A DNA stretch of 64,000 bases from Tyto alba (GCF_018691265.1 NW_024881279.1:4989243-5053242), one strand, 5' to 3'. Positions 1 to 17,697 are shown, counted from the stretch's first letter. Made by a program: numbers and translations. The notes: generated from the letters alone by a model not told the origin.

Positions 1-263
1 TGAGGGGGACGGGACACATCCGCGGCCGCGCAAATAACGCGTTTGGGTGGCGGGGATAGGGAGGGCAGCCCCGGTCGTGGCTTTTCCCGCCGCGGAGGAA
101 AGTGGCGTGATCCCGCCGGCTCCGGCCTCGCCGCAGATGGTTAATTGTTTCGTTGGCTGAATTATGGCAATTTTTTCACAAAATATTAATAGTGTTCATA
201 ATAAAAAAGGGTAAAGAAAAGAGTAATGAAATCGGCGTCTTTTGTGCTTGCAACAGCTTCGGG

Positions 264-295
<32 letters not shown>

Positions 296-911
296 AATCG
301 AACAATCTTTAAAATTCAGGATCTCGGCGAATTTGGAGGAGCGAGAGGAAAACGCACCTTTGCAAAACGGACAAAACGGTTCGGGAGGAAGGAGCGGTCC
401 CAGGGCTGCGGCACGCCGGGGCGGGGTGGGGGTGTCTTCAGGGTGCGGCGATTAATTTTTTTGGGAGGAGAAAATCCCAACCCACGGCTCGAGGCGTTAT
501 GATTTCGTGGGAGCAGAAGTGCCGCCCCAAACCCGCCGCGCCGCCAAAACAGCAGCGGAGAAAAATCTGCCATAAAATTCGAAGTGGGGAGGATTCCCAG
601 TGCCGGGGCTGCCCCTCAGGGTGGCGGGAACGGGGTCCCCTCCCCGAGAAAAGGCGCTTTTCCCCCCGCCTGGGCCAGCGACTCCCGGCCGGGTCCCTGC
701 GGGGCGGGGAGGGGGGGACAGGGGGGACGCGACGGCGCAATCACCGCGGGGAAGCGGAGGGGCCCTCCCCAAAATGCCACCACGGGGCGGAGAGGGAGAA
801 AGCTGCTTTTCTTCTGGTTTAGTCGATCTCTTAAACACAGCCAGAAAAGAACATTAAAGGCATTTCTAGATTTCGTTTCGGTTTGGTTTTTTTTTTTTAG
901 TTTTTTTTTTT
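1..911. other. 3' flank of PITX1, no gene seen
   Basis: GC-rich sequence (about 1-130 and 400-800) with a GT dinucleotide run and poly-T tracts near its PITX1-proximal end (887-914). Short open frames occur on both strands but overlap one another in GC-rich DNA and resemble no protein I know. No exon of a downstream neighbour is visible. Confidence 0.6.
264..289. repeat. (GT)13 microsatellite
   Basis: Thirteen uninterrupted GT units, directly readable. It is likely to be length-polymorphic. There is no sign that it belongs to a transcript. Confidence 0.97.
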
Positions 912-917
912 TTTATT
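912..917 (-). terminator. PITX1: Possible distal polyadenylation signal AATAAA
   Basis: In transcript sense GAGCATGGGAATAAA runs straight into an A-rich tract. The 850 bases between the two signals are AT-rich, complex and non-repetitive, as expected of an extended 3' UTR. Use of this signal would give a 3' UTR of about 1.7 kb. The A-rich context could also be chance or a source of internal priming, so confidence is low. Confidence 0.3.
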
Positions 918-1749
918 CCCATGCTCTTAATTTTGAAAAAAAAAATAATCACAAAACATAACTTATAAAACAATATATATACTGCATCCTTATCCACAAC
1001 AGCATAATTGAAACATCCAGCGTAACGTTTACCACAGGTGTGAAATACACTGGGAAAGAAGTACCGTGTGCATTTTATATTATGTTTCTTTGTCATCTAC
1101 AGGTAATAAGTATCGACAAAAATAAGCAACAAATATGCCTGCAATTAAACTTCATATGCGTTTTGTATGCGTATTAATAAAGATCATATTTATCATTTCC
1201 ATTTTTTTTTTTGCCAACAAGCACTTGTTAAAGTATCTACATTTACATAATAACACCTTAAGATAATAACACCTTAAGATCGGTTTCTTTTTTTCTTTTT
1301 CTTTTTTTTTGTTCCTTGTTTTTCCTTCACAGTTAGAAAAGCAAGGAACGCTTTCAGCTTTGCTAAGCAACCTTTCCGGACGCCGAGGCTCGCTGTTTCT
1401 CTAGCAGAGATGCAGTATCTGTATTCACTTCATAACAGACCGTTTTTCGTCTTATTTTTTTTTTTTAGACTCTCTAAAAGGAGGGTTTTTTTGTTGTTTG
1501 TTTGTTTTTTTAAAGAGAAATAAACCCCCTGCATTTAAATAAAGATGAATGATAATTTCATTATCAGGATAAGACTTTGGACGGGGAGAATGCTGAACAG
1601 TTTTCGCATCGCTGGAGGGTTTCTGTGCTCTCTCACAACCGGGGATACTGCAGTCTTTTGGAAAGGATGAAGAGGTAGGAACCTTGAGCTGCTTAGTATC
1701 AGGAATGACTGGATTATAGCTTCCAACTAAAGAAAAAACATCAAGAATC

Positions 1750-2587
1750 ATGCATTTTAAAAACAGTTTATTCAACGGCCAAGGACAATGATCCGGCACA
1801 ATGCAACGGTAGATATAAATATAACCTTATATAAGTGGTTGACCCTTGTCATTATTATTTTTAATAGTTTCATACCTAATATTTTAACCATTTTCCCGCA
1901 GAATCTACTCTGCAAATTATATTTTTTTTCCCCCTCTCCCTTTTTTTTTTTATTTTTTTTTTTTTTATTTTTTTCGAGTGTGATTCTGTTTCTCAGTGGT
2001 AAACATTAACCAAACTCTTCCCGTGCGACAAGCGGCCAAGAACCGTCCCACCAGCTCTTACCACCGCGGCGGCTCCCACCCGCGCCGCCCTCCCCGCGGG
2101 GAAGCGGCCGCCTTACCAACTCCTGTGCAAGTTCAAGTAAACACATACAACCCGCATAATCCAGAGAAAAATTGCAACTCATCCATGTACCAGATTTCGG
2201 TGTCTCTTGCAAAAGTTTTCTGGTCCGTTTACGGTTTTTGATGTTGTTTTTTTGGTTTTTTTTTTTTTTTTGAAAGCGCTGTTTTGTTGGTTGCGTTGTT
2301 GGGTTTTTTTTGTTTTTTTTTTGTTTTTTTTTTTTTTTTTTTTCTAGACAGTCGAAGTCTGTGGAGCTTTTGGTTGCTTGTTTTTGTTTTCGTTTTTTGG
2401 GGTGGTGTTTTGTGTTGGTTGTTTTGTTTTTGTTTTTTTATACCATTATTATTTTCCTCTCTCACTTGCTCGGGTTTTCCTTTCAATCAACATCGGGTTT
2501 TCATTTTTTTAGGATTTTTTTTTTTTTTCTTTCCGTCGCTTCGCTTTGTCGGCGGTATTCTGTCGGAGGTGGTTTGTGTCAAGTCCG
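1750..2587 (-). other. PITX1: PITX1 3' UTR (to proximal poly(A) site)
   Basis: Sequence between the stop codon and the proximal AATAAA. In mRNA sense it is rich in A and AAC/CAAAA-type low-complexity sequence from about 2530 to 2230 and again near 1975-1920. A short GC-rich block (about 2046-2114) that can self-pair interrupts it. No open frame resembling protein is present. The extent is inferred from the poly(A) signal. Confidence 0.6.
1767..1772 (-). terminator. PITX1: Proximal polyadenylation signal AATAAA
   Basis: TTTATT on the plus strand is AATAAA in the PITX1 transcript, about 820 nt after the stop codon. The sequence after it is T-rich (CTGTTTTTAAAATGCATGATTC), which fits a cleavage region near 1750 and a U-rich downstream element. 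I judge this the likelier main site because it is not embedded in a homopolymer. Confidence 0.5.
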
Positions 2588-9283
<6,696 letters not shown>

Positions 9284-9311
9284 CCGCATAGGCAGGGAAG
9301 TGGTAAAGATC

Positions 9312-9318
9312 CCTTATA
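9312..9318 (-). promoter_or_regulatory. PITX1: TATA-like element of PITX1 proximal promoter
   Basis: On the minus strand the sequence reads TCTATAAGGG, a TATAAG-type box 286 bp upstream of the start codon. It is flanked upstream by a CpG-rich block (9430-10020). It is the only TATA-like match between the start codon and the nearest GC-rich block. The position is plausible, but the activity is inferred. Confidence 0.4.
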
Positions 9319-11940
9319 GAGAAACGCGAGTTGCGAGTTGGACAGTTTAAAGCTAAAGAGATTAAAGTGACCTGCCCTAGAACAAATGCCTGTAGTTAAA
9401 CGGGGCTCCTCCCCCTGAAGGTTAAAACCTCCCCGTCTCGCTAATGCATCACTCCATCTAGCGCTCGCCCAGCCCGGCCGCGCAGGCGGACCTTCCTCCG
9501 CGCTCCCCGCCGATGTGCGCGCCTTACGCGGCCGCGGCCAGGCCCGCGGCCCCCCGCTGGGCCCCTGCCCGGCCCCCGCCGCCCGGCTGGGTCTCCTCCG
9601 CGGTGCCCCCCCCTCCGCTCCCCCTCCCCCGCGGCTTCCTCCCAAACTCGGTGAGGTATTAAAAATATTTCAGAAACGAATGGCAAGGTGGAAAATCGCT
9701 CACAGTGGCGCGGGGGGAGACTCGGGACCTCCCGCCCGCCCTCAGCACCCCGCCAGCCCACCCTCCTCCGCAGCGTCCTGCCAACCGCCAGCGCGCAGGT
9801 TGAGCCCCCCGCGCAGCACGGCATCTCCGCGGGTATCCCCGTACCCAGCCCGGCTGGGCCTCCCGACCCGCGGAACCTCCGCTCCCCACGCCCTGCGGTG
9901 AACGCCGCACCCTGCGCACCTCTCAGCATCCCTGCGCGGGGCTGCGCGGCCCGGCCTGGCGCGAAGCGACCCCACTGCGAATTTCAGTCCCGCGGGGAAC
10001 ACGTTCATCCCAGCGGGAGGGGATTTCTTGGAGGGGACGGTGGCCTTCTCCTGGGACGTTGTGTCTGAACTGTTTTTATTCTTTTTTAACATTTTTTTTC
10101 CTGGCTGAGGGGTTTCTAAGCAAGCGGCTCGGGCCCTGCCCGGCGGCAGGGGAACCGCAGCTCGGGGAACCGCGGCAGCTCCAACGCTCCCATCACCTCA
10201 TCTTTCAGCTCATGATTAATAACAAATAATTTTCCTCCCGCAGCCGAACTCGCGGTGACCCTCTGGAGGGGTGGCTGCGGCTCTGCCAGCCCGGGACCAG
10301 GACAACCGGCGGGGAGGGGGCTGGAGAACACCCCCGCCCCCCTTCCTCCTGCAGCGGGTACCGGTGCGCGCAGTGCCGGGGCGGGTGGAGCGGGGCCGGT
10401 TCCCGGGGGCTGCCCACGCAGGCCGGGACACGGCCTTGAGCCCTCCCGGAGGACACCTCGGTGTTTGGGGAGGTGGGAAAAAAAAAACCCACGGGAAGCC
10501 CTCAGCCTTCGGGGGGCAGGTGGGAAGCTGGGGTCGCGGCGGGGCCGGCGGGGGGATGCTCGCTGCACCGGGGAAGGGGGCGAGGGGAAGGGGGAGAAGG
10601 ACCCTGGCTGTAACTCCGCCTGGGGAAAGGACCTTCTCTCCTCTTTATTTTCTCGGCTCACTTTAACTGATCCATCCTGACACTCTATTTTGTTTTCAAA
10701 TCAAGTAAAGATGTGGGAGAGAACTTTTGAACTGGTTTATGGAAAAGTGGAGGAAAGCAATGTTCCAGCCGCGCAGGCTTTTTCCTACACCGCCGGGGTG
10801 ATGCAGCCGGGCCCGCCCCGCGCCCCCCGGCAGCTCCACGCAGGGCCCCCTCCCGTGGGCCCGAGGAGAACACAGAGCTCCCAGCCCCAACCCCCGCACC
10901 TCCGATCTCCAGCGCCTTTTGCAGTTTAGGGGATGTACAGGTGGGTGCTGTCAAGGTCAGGTCTCTCTAGCTCTCTTTTTTTTCTCCACTCCCTCCCCCC
11001 ACCTTTTTTTTTTTTTTTTAAGTGTCATATTGATGTCCCTCTGTCTGTCCGTCGCTCCCGGCTGAACTTCGCTCAGGAGTCTTCAAACGAGGGGGAATTT
11101 CGGGCACTCGAGGTGAACCAGGCAATCTCGGGGCTGCTAAAGATGGACGTGGTTTAAAATGCAAATATTTACCAGGGCCTCTGGGCTTTGAGGGGCTCTG
11201 CTGGTGCAGAAGCCCACGGCACGGGAAGGATGGAGATGTCCTCCCGGGGGAGAAGAGAGTGGTGGGGGTGGCCTTTCTCCCAAGGAGGAGGAAGGTGACC
11301 GGGTTGCAAACGTGCACCGTGCTTGAGACCCTTCACAGTCCCTTTTTTTTTTTTTGCCTTTATTTCCGAGTCAGGCGGCAGCCCCGGGTCAGGTCTCAGC
11401 GGGAGCGGGATGGAGCCCGGTGGGCCGTGCAGGGGGGGGCTGCCAACCCGCCCTGCTCCGCTCCGGCTATTTTAAACCTACAGCCTCAAAACCAGAGTTG
11501 GGATTTTTCTTTATTTATTTTTCTGTTTTTTTTTTTTTTTTTTTTTTAATTATTATTATTTTTAGTTTTTTGTTTTGTTTTGTTTTGTTTTTTAATGTGC
11601 CTAATTTACAGTTTTTGTTCTGCTCTATAAAATCCAATTTTAAAAAATTCGTTCTAGCCTTAATTCCTCCCGGCTGGGAGCGGGGAAAGGCTCAGCCCAG
11701 GGTACCGGCGGGACTTCACCAAAACGGGGGCCGCGATAACGCCAGGACCAGCTGCCTCCCGGGCCCACGGCCCCCCCGGTTCCTTCTGGGGGTTCCCCGG
11801 GGCAGACACCCCCCGATACCGGCATTAAATAGGGAGTAGCGGGCCGGCCCTGACGCTCCCGGCCCTCGGGAGGCGGAGCAGCGCCCGGCTCCCTCCTGCC
11901 CTCTCCCACGCGTGTCCGCGCCCGGGCCATGGCGCGGGTC
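9319..11940. other. GC-rich upstream flank of PITX1
   Basis: CpG-rich blocks at about 9430-10020, 10240-10620 and 11640-11940 alternate with plainer sequence and T-rich tracts (about 10997-11020, 11342-11355, 11527-11547). Long overlapping open frames on both strands reflect GC content and have no recognisable domains. Probably promoter-proximal regulatory DNA of PITX1. Confidence 0.5.
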
Positions 11941-11959
11941 AGGTGTTTACCTCACACCT
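11941..11959. promoter_or_regulatory. Inverted T-box half-sites
   Basis: AGGTGT (11941-11946) faces TCACACCT (11952-11959), two T-box half-sites in inverted orientation with a short spacer. TCACACCT is a full match to the TBX core. Function is inferred from the motif alone. Confidence 0.3.
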
Positions 11960-11989
11960 GTGCACGGGTGGGCAGTCTCAGGCGGGTGG

Positions 11990-12013
11990 ATATATATATA
12001 TATATATATATAT
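11990..12013. repeat. (TA)n microsatellite
   Basis: About eleven consecutive TA units followed by TGTATG. Simple repeat, read directly. Confidence 0.95.
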
Positions 12014-12264
12014 GTATGTCTTCTGTATGTCTCGTATATGTCTGACGTGGATTTGGTGAGCGGGCTCACTCCTACCGCACGGACCCAAATCCGCCTGGTT
12101 CTTCCCGTTGCAGGTCGCGACAACACGTGTCGCGACAAGAGAGCCCGCCCGCGGGGCAGTCACCCCTCCAATTTGTGCTTTTTCTCCTCTCCCCCACACC
12201 GGGCCCGCTCCGTTTCGGGATGTCAGGGGCACCTCTCAGCCGGCAACCCCCTTCCAGCAGGCGC

Positions 12265-12314
12265 TACGTCACTGGTCCATCCGCGTGACGTTATGCTTTG
12301 CTTCCCTGACGTCA
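12265..12314. promoter_or_regulatory. Cluster of three CRE-type sites
   Basis: TACGTCA (12265-12271), TGACGTTA (12286-12293) and the full palindromic CRE TGACGTCA (12307-12314). Their ACGT cores are 22 and 21 bp apart, about two helical turns, so bound bZIP dimers would lie on one face of the DNA. CREB/ATF and AP-1-like factors bind such sites. The block sits in a CpG-rich stretch and is 400 bp upstream of a plus-strand TATA pair. Binding is inferred. Confidence 0.5.
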
Positions 12315-12707
12315 CGCCTCACCTTGCAGCCAGGCCAGGACCCAAGGCATGGCTTTTTGACCCGATCGGTGCCGGCGGCTTTTCTCGTGAGGTGAAGACG
12401 GGCCGGCGGCGCCACGGGCAGGGCAGGACTGTGGCCCCGGGCTGGGGCTCTCCCCTTCCCCCGCCACCTCCTCGGGCTCTCCGGGAGCCGGAGGGAGCTG
12501 CGGGGAGGGAGGAGAGGCCACAGCAGATGAGCGCAGCCCGGCCGTGGGGACCCCGGTTAACCGCCTGGCCCCCTCTGGGGAGCCGCGACCTCCGTGGGCG
12601 TGGGAAGGGCCACGACCCGCGCAGCTACGGCACCCCGAGGCTCCCCCTGGCTGGGGGTTCATCAGGGATCTGGAAGCCTGCAAATAAACTGCTCCGCTTC
12701 CTCCTGC

Positions 12708-12746
12708 TATAAATAACCCCAGAACGAGGGATGGCGCTTATAAATA
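12708..12746 (+). promoter_or_regulatory. Two tandem TATA boxes, plus strand
   Basis: TATAAATA occurs at 12708-12715 and again at 12739-12746, 31 bp apart, just downstream of a CpG-rich block. Either would direct transcription rightward, away from PITX1, as expected for a divergent or antisense non-coding RNA. No open frame of interest follows; the transcript would cross the minisatellite. Confidence 0.35.
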
Positions 12747-12749
12747 AAT

Positions 12750-13202
12750 CAGAGCTGGCCATGCCGGTGACAACTCCTTGAAGAAGAGGATGAGACACGT
12801 CTGAACGAGAGCACGACTCCCACTGCCCCTCCGAGGGGTGGACCGACCCCCCCCGAGGGCACGGGGGGACGGGGATGTGTCAACACCCTGGAGCTGGGGA
12901 GGGGTCCCTGGTTTTGGAGAGGAGCTCCTATCCCCGACAGTCTGAGGCGATGGTGGCCAACACAAAACCACCTGGGCTGTATATCAGGTGGCGAAGTTCA
13001 GTCTCTGCCAGTTTTTCCTCTTCAGATTTATTAGTGTTGTAGAGACTGAGATTCAGTCTATAAATTATTGGGAATTGTTACAAAAATGAAGGCATCACCT
13101 CCCAGCTGCACCTCTGCCCAAGAGGAGAGGGGACACCTCTGAAAAATAGAGCTGAAGTAAGGCAAGAGAGGAGGGAGAGACTCCCCAACCCAACCAAAAC
13201 CA
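12750..13202. other. Non-coding, nothing specific seen
   Basis: Moderately GC-rich unique sequence between the TATA pair and the minisatellite. No gene or known repeat recognised. Confidence 0.5.
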
Positions 13203-13210
13203 ATGCAACC

Positions 13211-13640
13211 AAACCCAACCCAACCCAACCAAGACAAACCAAACCCAACCATGACAAACCAAACCCAACCAAGACAAACCAAACCCAACCGTGACAAACC
13301 AAACCTAGCCATGACAAACCAAACCCAGCCACGACAAACCAAACCCAGCCATGACAAACCAAACCCAGCCACGGCAAACCAAACCCAGCCACGACAAACC
13401 AAACCCAACCACGACAAACCAAACCCAGCCACGACAAACCAAACCCAGCCACGACAAACCAAACCCAGCCACGACAAACCAAACCCAGCCACGACAAACC
13501 AAACCTAGACATGACAAACCAAACCCAGCCATGACAAACCAAACCCAACCGTGACAAACCAAACCCAGCCACGACAAACCAAACCCAGCCATGACAAACC
13601 AAACCCAGCCACAACAAAACAAACCCAACCAAGCGAAACA
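13211..13640. repeat. 20-bp minisatellite, about 20 units
   Basis: Tandem units of consensus AAACCCAGCCACGACAAACC run from about 13221 to 13620, with degenerate edges on both sides. Most variation is at positions 8 and 11-13 of the unit (AGCC/AACC and ACG/ATG/AAG/GTG). The array lacks stops in several minus-strand frames only because the 60-bp super-period contains none, so the resulting GFGLSWLGLVC-type open frames are not genes. It is not a telomeric array. Confidence 0.97.
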
Positions 13641-15290
13641 AAACCACAGCCGCTGCAACCAAAACAAGCCAAGCCAAACCCAAAGAAAGCAATCCTAGCC
13701 AAACCGAGCCTAAGGCAAGCCAGCCAACCTTGGTGCCCCCTTTGCAGACACCAGCAGCCGTGGAAAAAGAACTTTTAATAACAAAACTCTTCTAAAAGTG
13801 CCCAGCGGGTGGTGAAGGGGCATCAGTGGGGCGGTGAGACCGGCAGGGAGGGCGCAGGTCTGCTTTGGGGAGAGCCAGCAGCCCTGCGGAAACACGCAGG
13901 GGCATTTTTAAAGCTTCCTTCTATGAAAATGTCCCCCGCACGGGTGGATGAGTGGTTTACGGCCTCCAGCCCTGGCTCCCGGCCTTTGTTGATGCGTGGT
14001 TCTGACCCACGGGATGCCCAAGCGGGTTGGGAAGAAGCAGAGGCCGGGGATGCGCGCAGGCGTGTGGGCAGGGCAGCGCGGCGCTCCGCGGGGCACGGAC
14101 CGCACTGGGAGGGATGGGGGGTGTGTGTGGGGTGTTTGTTTTTGCAGTGTACCGGGGCGGGGGGGAGGGGGGGGAGAGGGGGGAGGGATGTCCGTCGGGG
14201 CAATGTCCCGGGGGTGTCCTGCCTCAAAACAGCATCACCCCAAACACCACTTTACGCGCAAGGTGAAAACCCAGGTGTACGCCCCCGCGCAAGGCAAAGC
14301 TCAACATTCCCCGGCGCAGAGCCGGCCCAAAGGAAAAAAACGGAGAAAACGCCAAGTAACGGGGACCACGAAAAGAACCCCGGCACCCCCCGACCCCCCG
14401 CCGGAGCTGGAGCCGGGTTCCCCCCGCCCCGGGCCGGGCGGAGAGGGCAGCGGGAAGCAGAGAGGGGGAAGAAACCCAGCCCAGAGAGCATGTTAAATCG
14501 CTCAGGAGAGGAAGGTGGAAAATTACGCTGGCTCCCAGCCGGCCTGTCCTCCTCTGCTCAGTCAGGAGAGCAATTTTCCTAAGAAGTTGAGCAAAACGAA
14601 ATCAGCCTCTTGTTGGCTCCGCAGCCTTCGTCCCTCCGCGTACCGGCCTAGCCTCCGCCTTCTGCGGGCGCGCAGGGCCCCTCCGCGCAGCGCTGCCCCG
14701 CGGATGCTCGGCGGGAGGGTTTCCAGCCGTCCCCCCCGGCCTCCCGCTTCCCTCGGCCCGCCGGACCCTGCCCCACCTCCTCGGTTTCCCAGTGGGGGGA
14801 AACGGAATTTTCTCGGGGCGTTTGGTCCGTGACACCTCCCGGGGCTGCGGCTCGTCCCGGCTCCCGTGTCCTTGTGTCCGTCCGTGTCCCCCCCCCCGTC
14901 ATCCCCATCCCGCCCTGGGGCTGCCCCGGGCGCCGGCGGCCAGCAGCAGCGCTTGCAAAAACTAGGGATAAAAAACTTGAAGGCTTAATGTTTTCTGACA
15001 GATACAAATGATACCCCAAGGCTTTCTTGAAATGCAGCGACTGACGGCTGGAGAAACGGTTTTCCTATTCGGGTTTCTGCAGCTGGAAGCAGACGGGGTG
15101 TGTGTGGGGGTTCCCCTCGGCCCCCCTCCTCCTCCCCTCACCCCGAAATTCAAAACATCTCCTGGGTGTCCCCCACCGACCTTGAACAACTCATTTTTCC
15201 GCAGATGCCTGGCGGCACAGTCTCACCCTGGCCCAGAGCTGTTTCCCAGCCCTCTCCGCATCCTTCAGACCTCAGGCACGGCTCTAAGAA
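13641..15290. other. CpG-rich block, no gene recognised
   Basis: GC-rich sequence with many CpGs, densest at 14030-14150 and 14280-14950, plus a G-rich run near 14155-14190. Overlapping open frames on both strands show no domain. It is plausibly part of the PITX1 upstream island cluster. Confidence 0.45.
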
Positions 15291-17130
15291 AATACTAATT
15301 AATTAATTGGGTTTCTCTCTGGCCGTTCGCAGCCTGATGTGAGCAGGATGATGTCAGCGCCCTGTGGTGACAACCTCGGGGATGGACAGCTCAGCAATAT
15401 GGGGGATTGTTTCCCTAGGTGGGGGGAAGAGAGGGGAAAATTACGATATCATCCCACAATTCCCTCTCTGAGCAGAGGGAACATGCTTTTCTTATTAATT
15501 GATGGAGGAAGGGGCACCAGAGTTTGCTAAGCAGCCTGCTCATATTACTCTGTGCATCTTTAGATCCCGAAACATGTCCCTTTTGTGGACTAAAAAAGAT
15601 GCTTCGGAAGCAGGATAATCAAAGGCCCGGACACTCCATTGATATTTGCTGAAGACCCTTCTTCAGCAGAAAAAAAAAGAAGCTGCGTTTGGAACCACCG
15701 ATATCATGTTTCCATGTGGGTTTCCCCCACCTTGTTTGGGGCGAGCAACCTCTTAATTGCTCCAGCATTTGGACGGGGGAAACACATTTCCCTTAAACAG
15801 GACATTTCCTGAAAGGCTGAAATATTCTAATAACGTGCTGGGGTCTTTAATGTTCTCAGAACAGCAGCGAATCTTTGCAGAGCCGCAGATTTCCTGCTCT
15901 AAAATGCAAAATCAGAGAAACAATTAACCTTTGTGTGCATTCAGCTTCTTCTCGTCTATATTATTTTTCCTTTTTTTTTTTTTTTTAATTTTATTTTTTG
16001 TCTTAGATGTTTTCTATTATTTTATTTTTTAAATCTCCTTTTCCCCCCTCTGTTTTTTTTTAATTATTATTATTTTTGTAAATTTTATTTTATTTCCCCC
16101 TCCCCCCCCCGTATTTACCCCGAAACGCTGATTTTGCCCCTGCCCGGCGGCACCGCGCTGCTCCCGGCGCGGCTCCGCCGCAGCCTCCCCTTCTCTCCGC
16201 TGCCCGGGGAGCAAACACCGCCGAGATAAAGGCCGGGGACACTTTTCTTTCCAGTTTCATTGTGAGAACGGCCGTATCTTAACGGGCACATCTCGGAGAG
16301 AGATAGGGACATACTGCCTTCCAGAGGGCTGTGCTAATCAGCACGCCGTTTTAGATATAAAAGTTGAGGGCAAATAAAACGAATTAGTTTTATTAGCACG
16401 TTTAGGAGGCGGTCTAACGAAGGAATTCGGCTTTACTAGAGAATGTTTTCTCCTCCCCTTTTGTTATTTAAAAGCAACATATACCCGAGCTGCTCATCAC
16501 GGGAGTGAAATAATGCATCGTTCAATCTGCGGGCATTTTCTCGGAGAAAGGCGCTCCCTTCCCTAAACCCGATAAGAAGGATATATACTCTTGGAAATAC
16601 ACGATTTCATAATAAAACCTGCGTGAACAATAAAACCGACTGTAAAGGACAGGCTGCGGAGCCCGCCAGGTTATTGTTCGGCGGTGGGTTTCGGTAGGAA
16701 ATATCTGCCTCTGTCACAGGAGCCTTTAACTCGGGTAAAACTTTCCCAGGGAAATGTTGCCACCGCTCCAGCGCGGGATTTCCAGGGATTTTGTCCGTAT
16801 TTCAGAAAAAAATGAAGGATTTTGAGGGGGTTCTCCCAGGGAAGTAGCTCTCAGGAAATATTTGGAAGTAATTTTTAAGATCAGCGGCTGGAGTTGGAGC
16901 AGGCAGTAACCCGGAGAACGTCGACCTTGGTTTGTTAAGTGGAAAATACATATTTTTTTAATTGTTATAAAAAAGCAAACGGCGTCTCGGTCCTCGATCC
17001 AGGCACAACAGTATTGTTTTATGTTCAATCCGTGCCTGGGACTTTGGGTTCGTCTGAAGTGCAGTTGGAAAACTTTCGGGAAAACGGACAAAACGATAGA
17101 AAACTCGCCTAGTGACAATTTTTTTTAACG
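15291..17130. other. AT-richer block with homeodomain-type motifs
   Basis: Between two CpG islands the sequence becomes non-repetitive and AT-rich. It contains AATCAAAGG (15617-15625, TCF/LEF type), a 9-bp-arm hairpin (15647-15668), the palindrome GTGCT-AATC-AGCAC (16331-16344), AATAAAAC-GAATTA-GTTTTATT (16373-16394) and a repeated AATAAAACC (16611-16619 and 16629-16637). T-rich low complexity lies at about 15966-16090. Composition and motif density suggest regulatory DNA; this is inference. Confidence 0.35.
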
Positions 17131-17640
17131 TGAGACCTAAAAAAATATCCTAAAGATACCATCGGTGGGGAGCCTGCACGTCCATTTAAGAGGGGTTGAT
17201 GCGCAGAAAAAAAGCGCCTTTTTTCCCCCACTCCGAGAATTTCAGTCCCGCTGCAGGAAGCGTTATCCCGGAGAGGTGCTGAGAGGCACTCGTGCTATCT
17301 GTAGTTCCCAAAGATTGTGCCTAATTTTTAAATAATTTAGAAAAAAAAAAAAAAAAAAAGCAGAGGGTCTGTAGAATATTATTTTTCTGAAAAGAGAATT
17401 CATCGACGGCCCAGCCTCTCCCCTCCCGCTTCCCCGCTCATCCTCGGCAGCGGCCGCTTTTCCTCCGCGGCAGCGCAGCCCCCGCCGAGCACCGAGGAGG
17501 TACCGCGCCCCCCGTTTCGCACCACCTGCACCCCCCGGCCGTCCCGGGCACCCGGGGGCGAACCGCGGTTTGTTCCGCTACTCGGAGCGCCCCGAGGAGA
17601 AGCGCTGGAGGTTGAAAACGGTGCGACGCTTTAGGAAAAA

Positions 17641-17697
17641 AAATTATATATACATATAAATATAAAATATATATATATATATAAAATATATATAAAG
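17641..17697. repeat. TA-rich simple repeat
   Basis: Interrupted TA/TAA runs ending next to a CpG island. Simple repeat, read directly. Confidence 0.9.

Noticed and set aside
12265..12314. Retroviral LTR enhancer, because 21-bp-spaced CRE repeats are known in some retroviruses
   Set aside because: The sites lie in unique CpG-rich DNA with no LTR boundaries, poly(A) signal or viral coding sequence nearby.
13058..13692. Long overlapping minus-strand open frames rich in Trp/Gly/Leu/Val
   Set aside because: They are the read-through of the 20-bp minisatellite in several phases; all frames are equally open.
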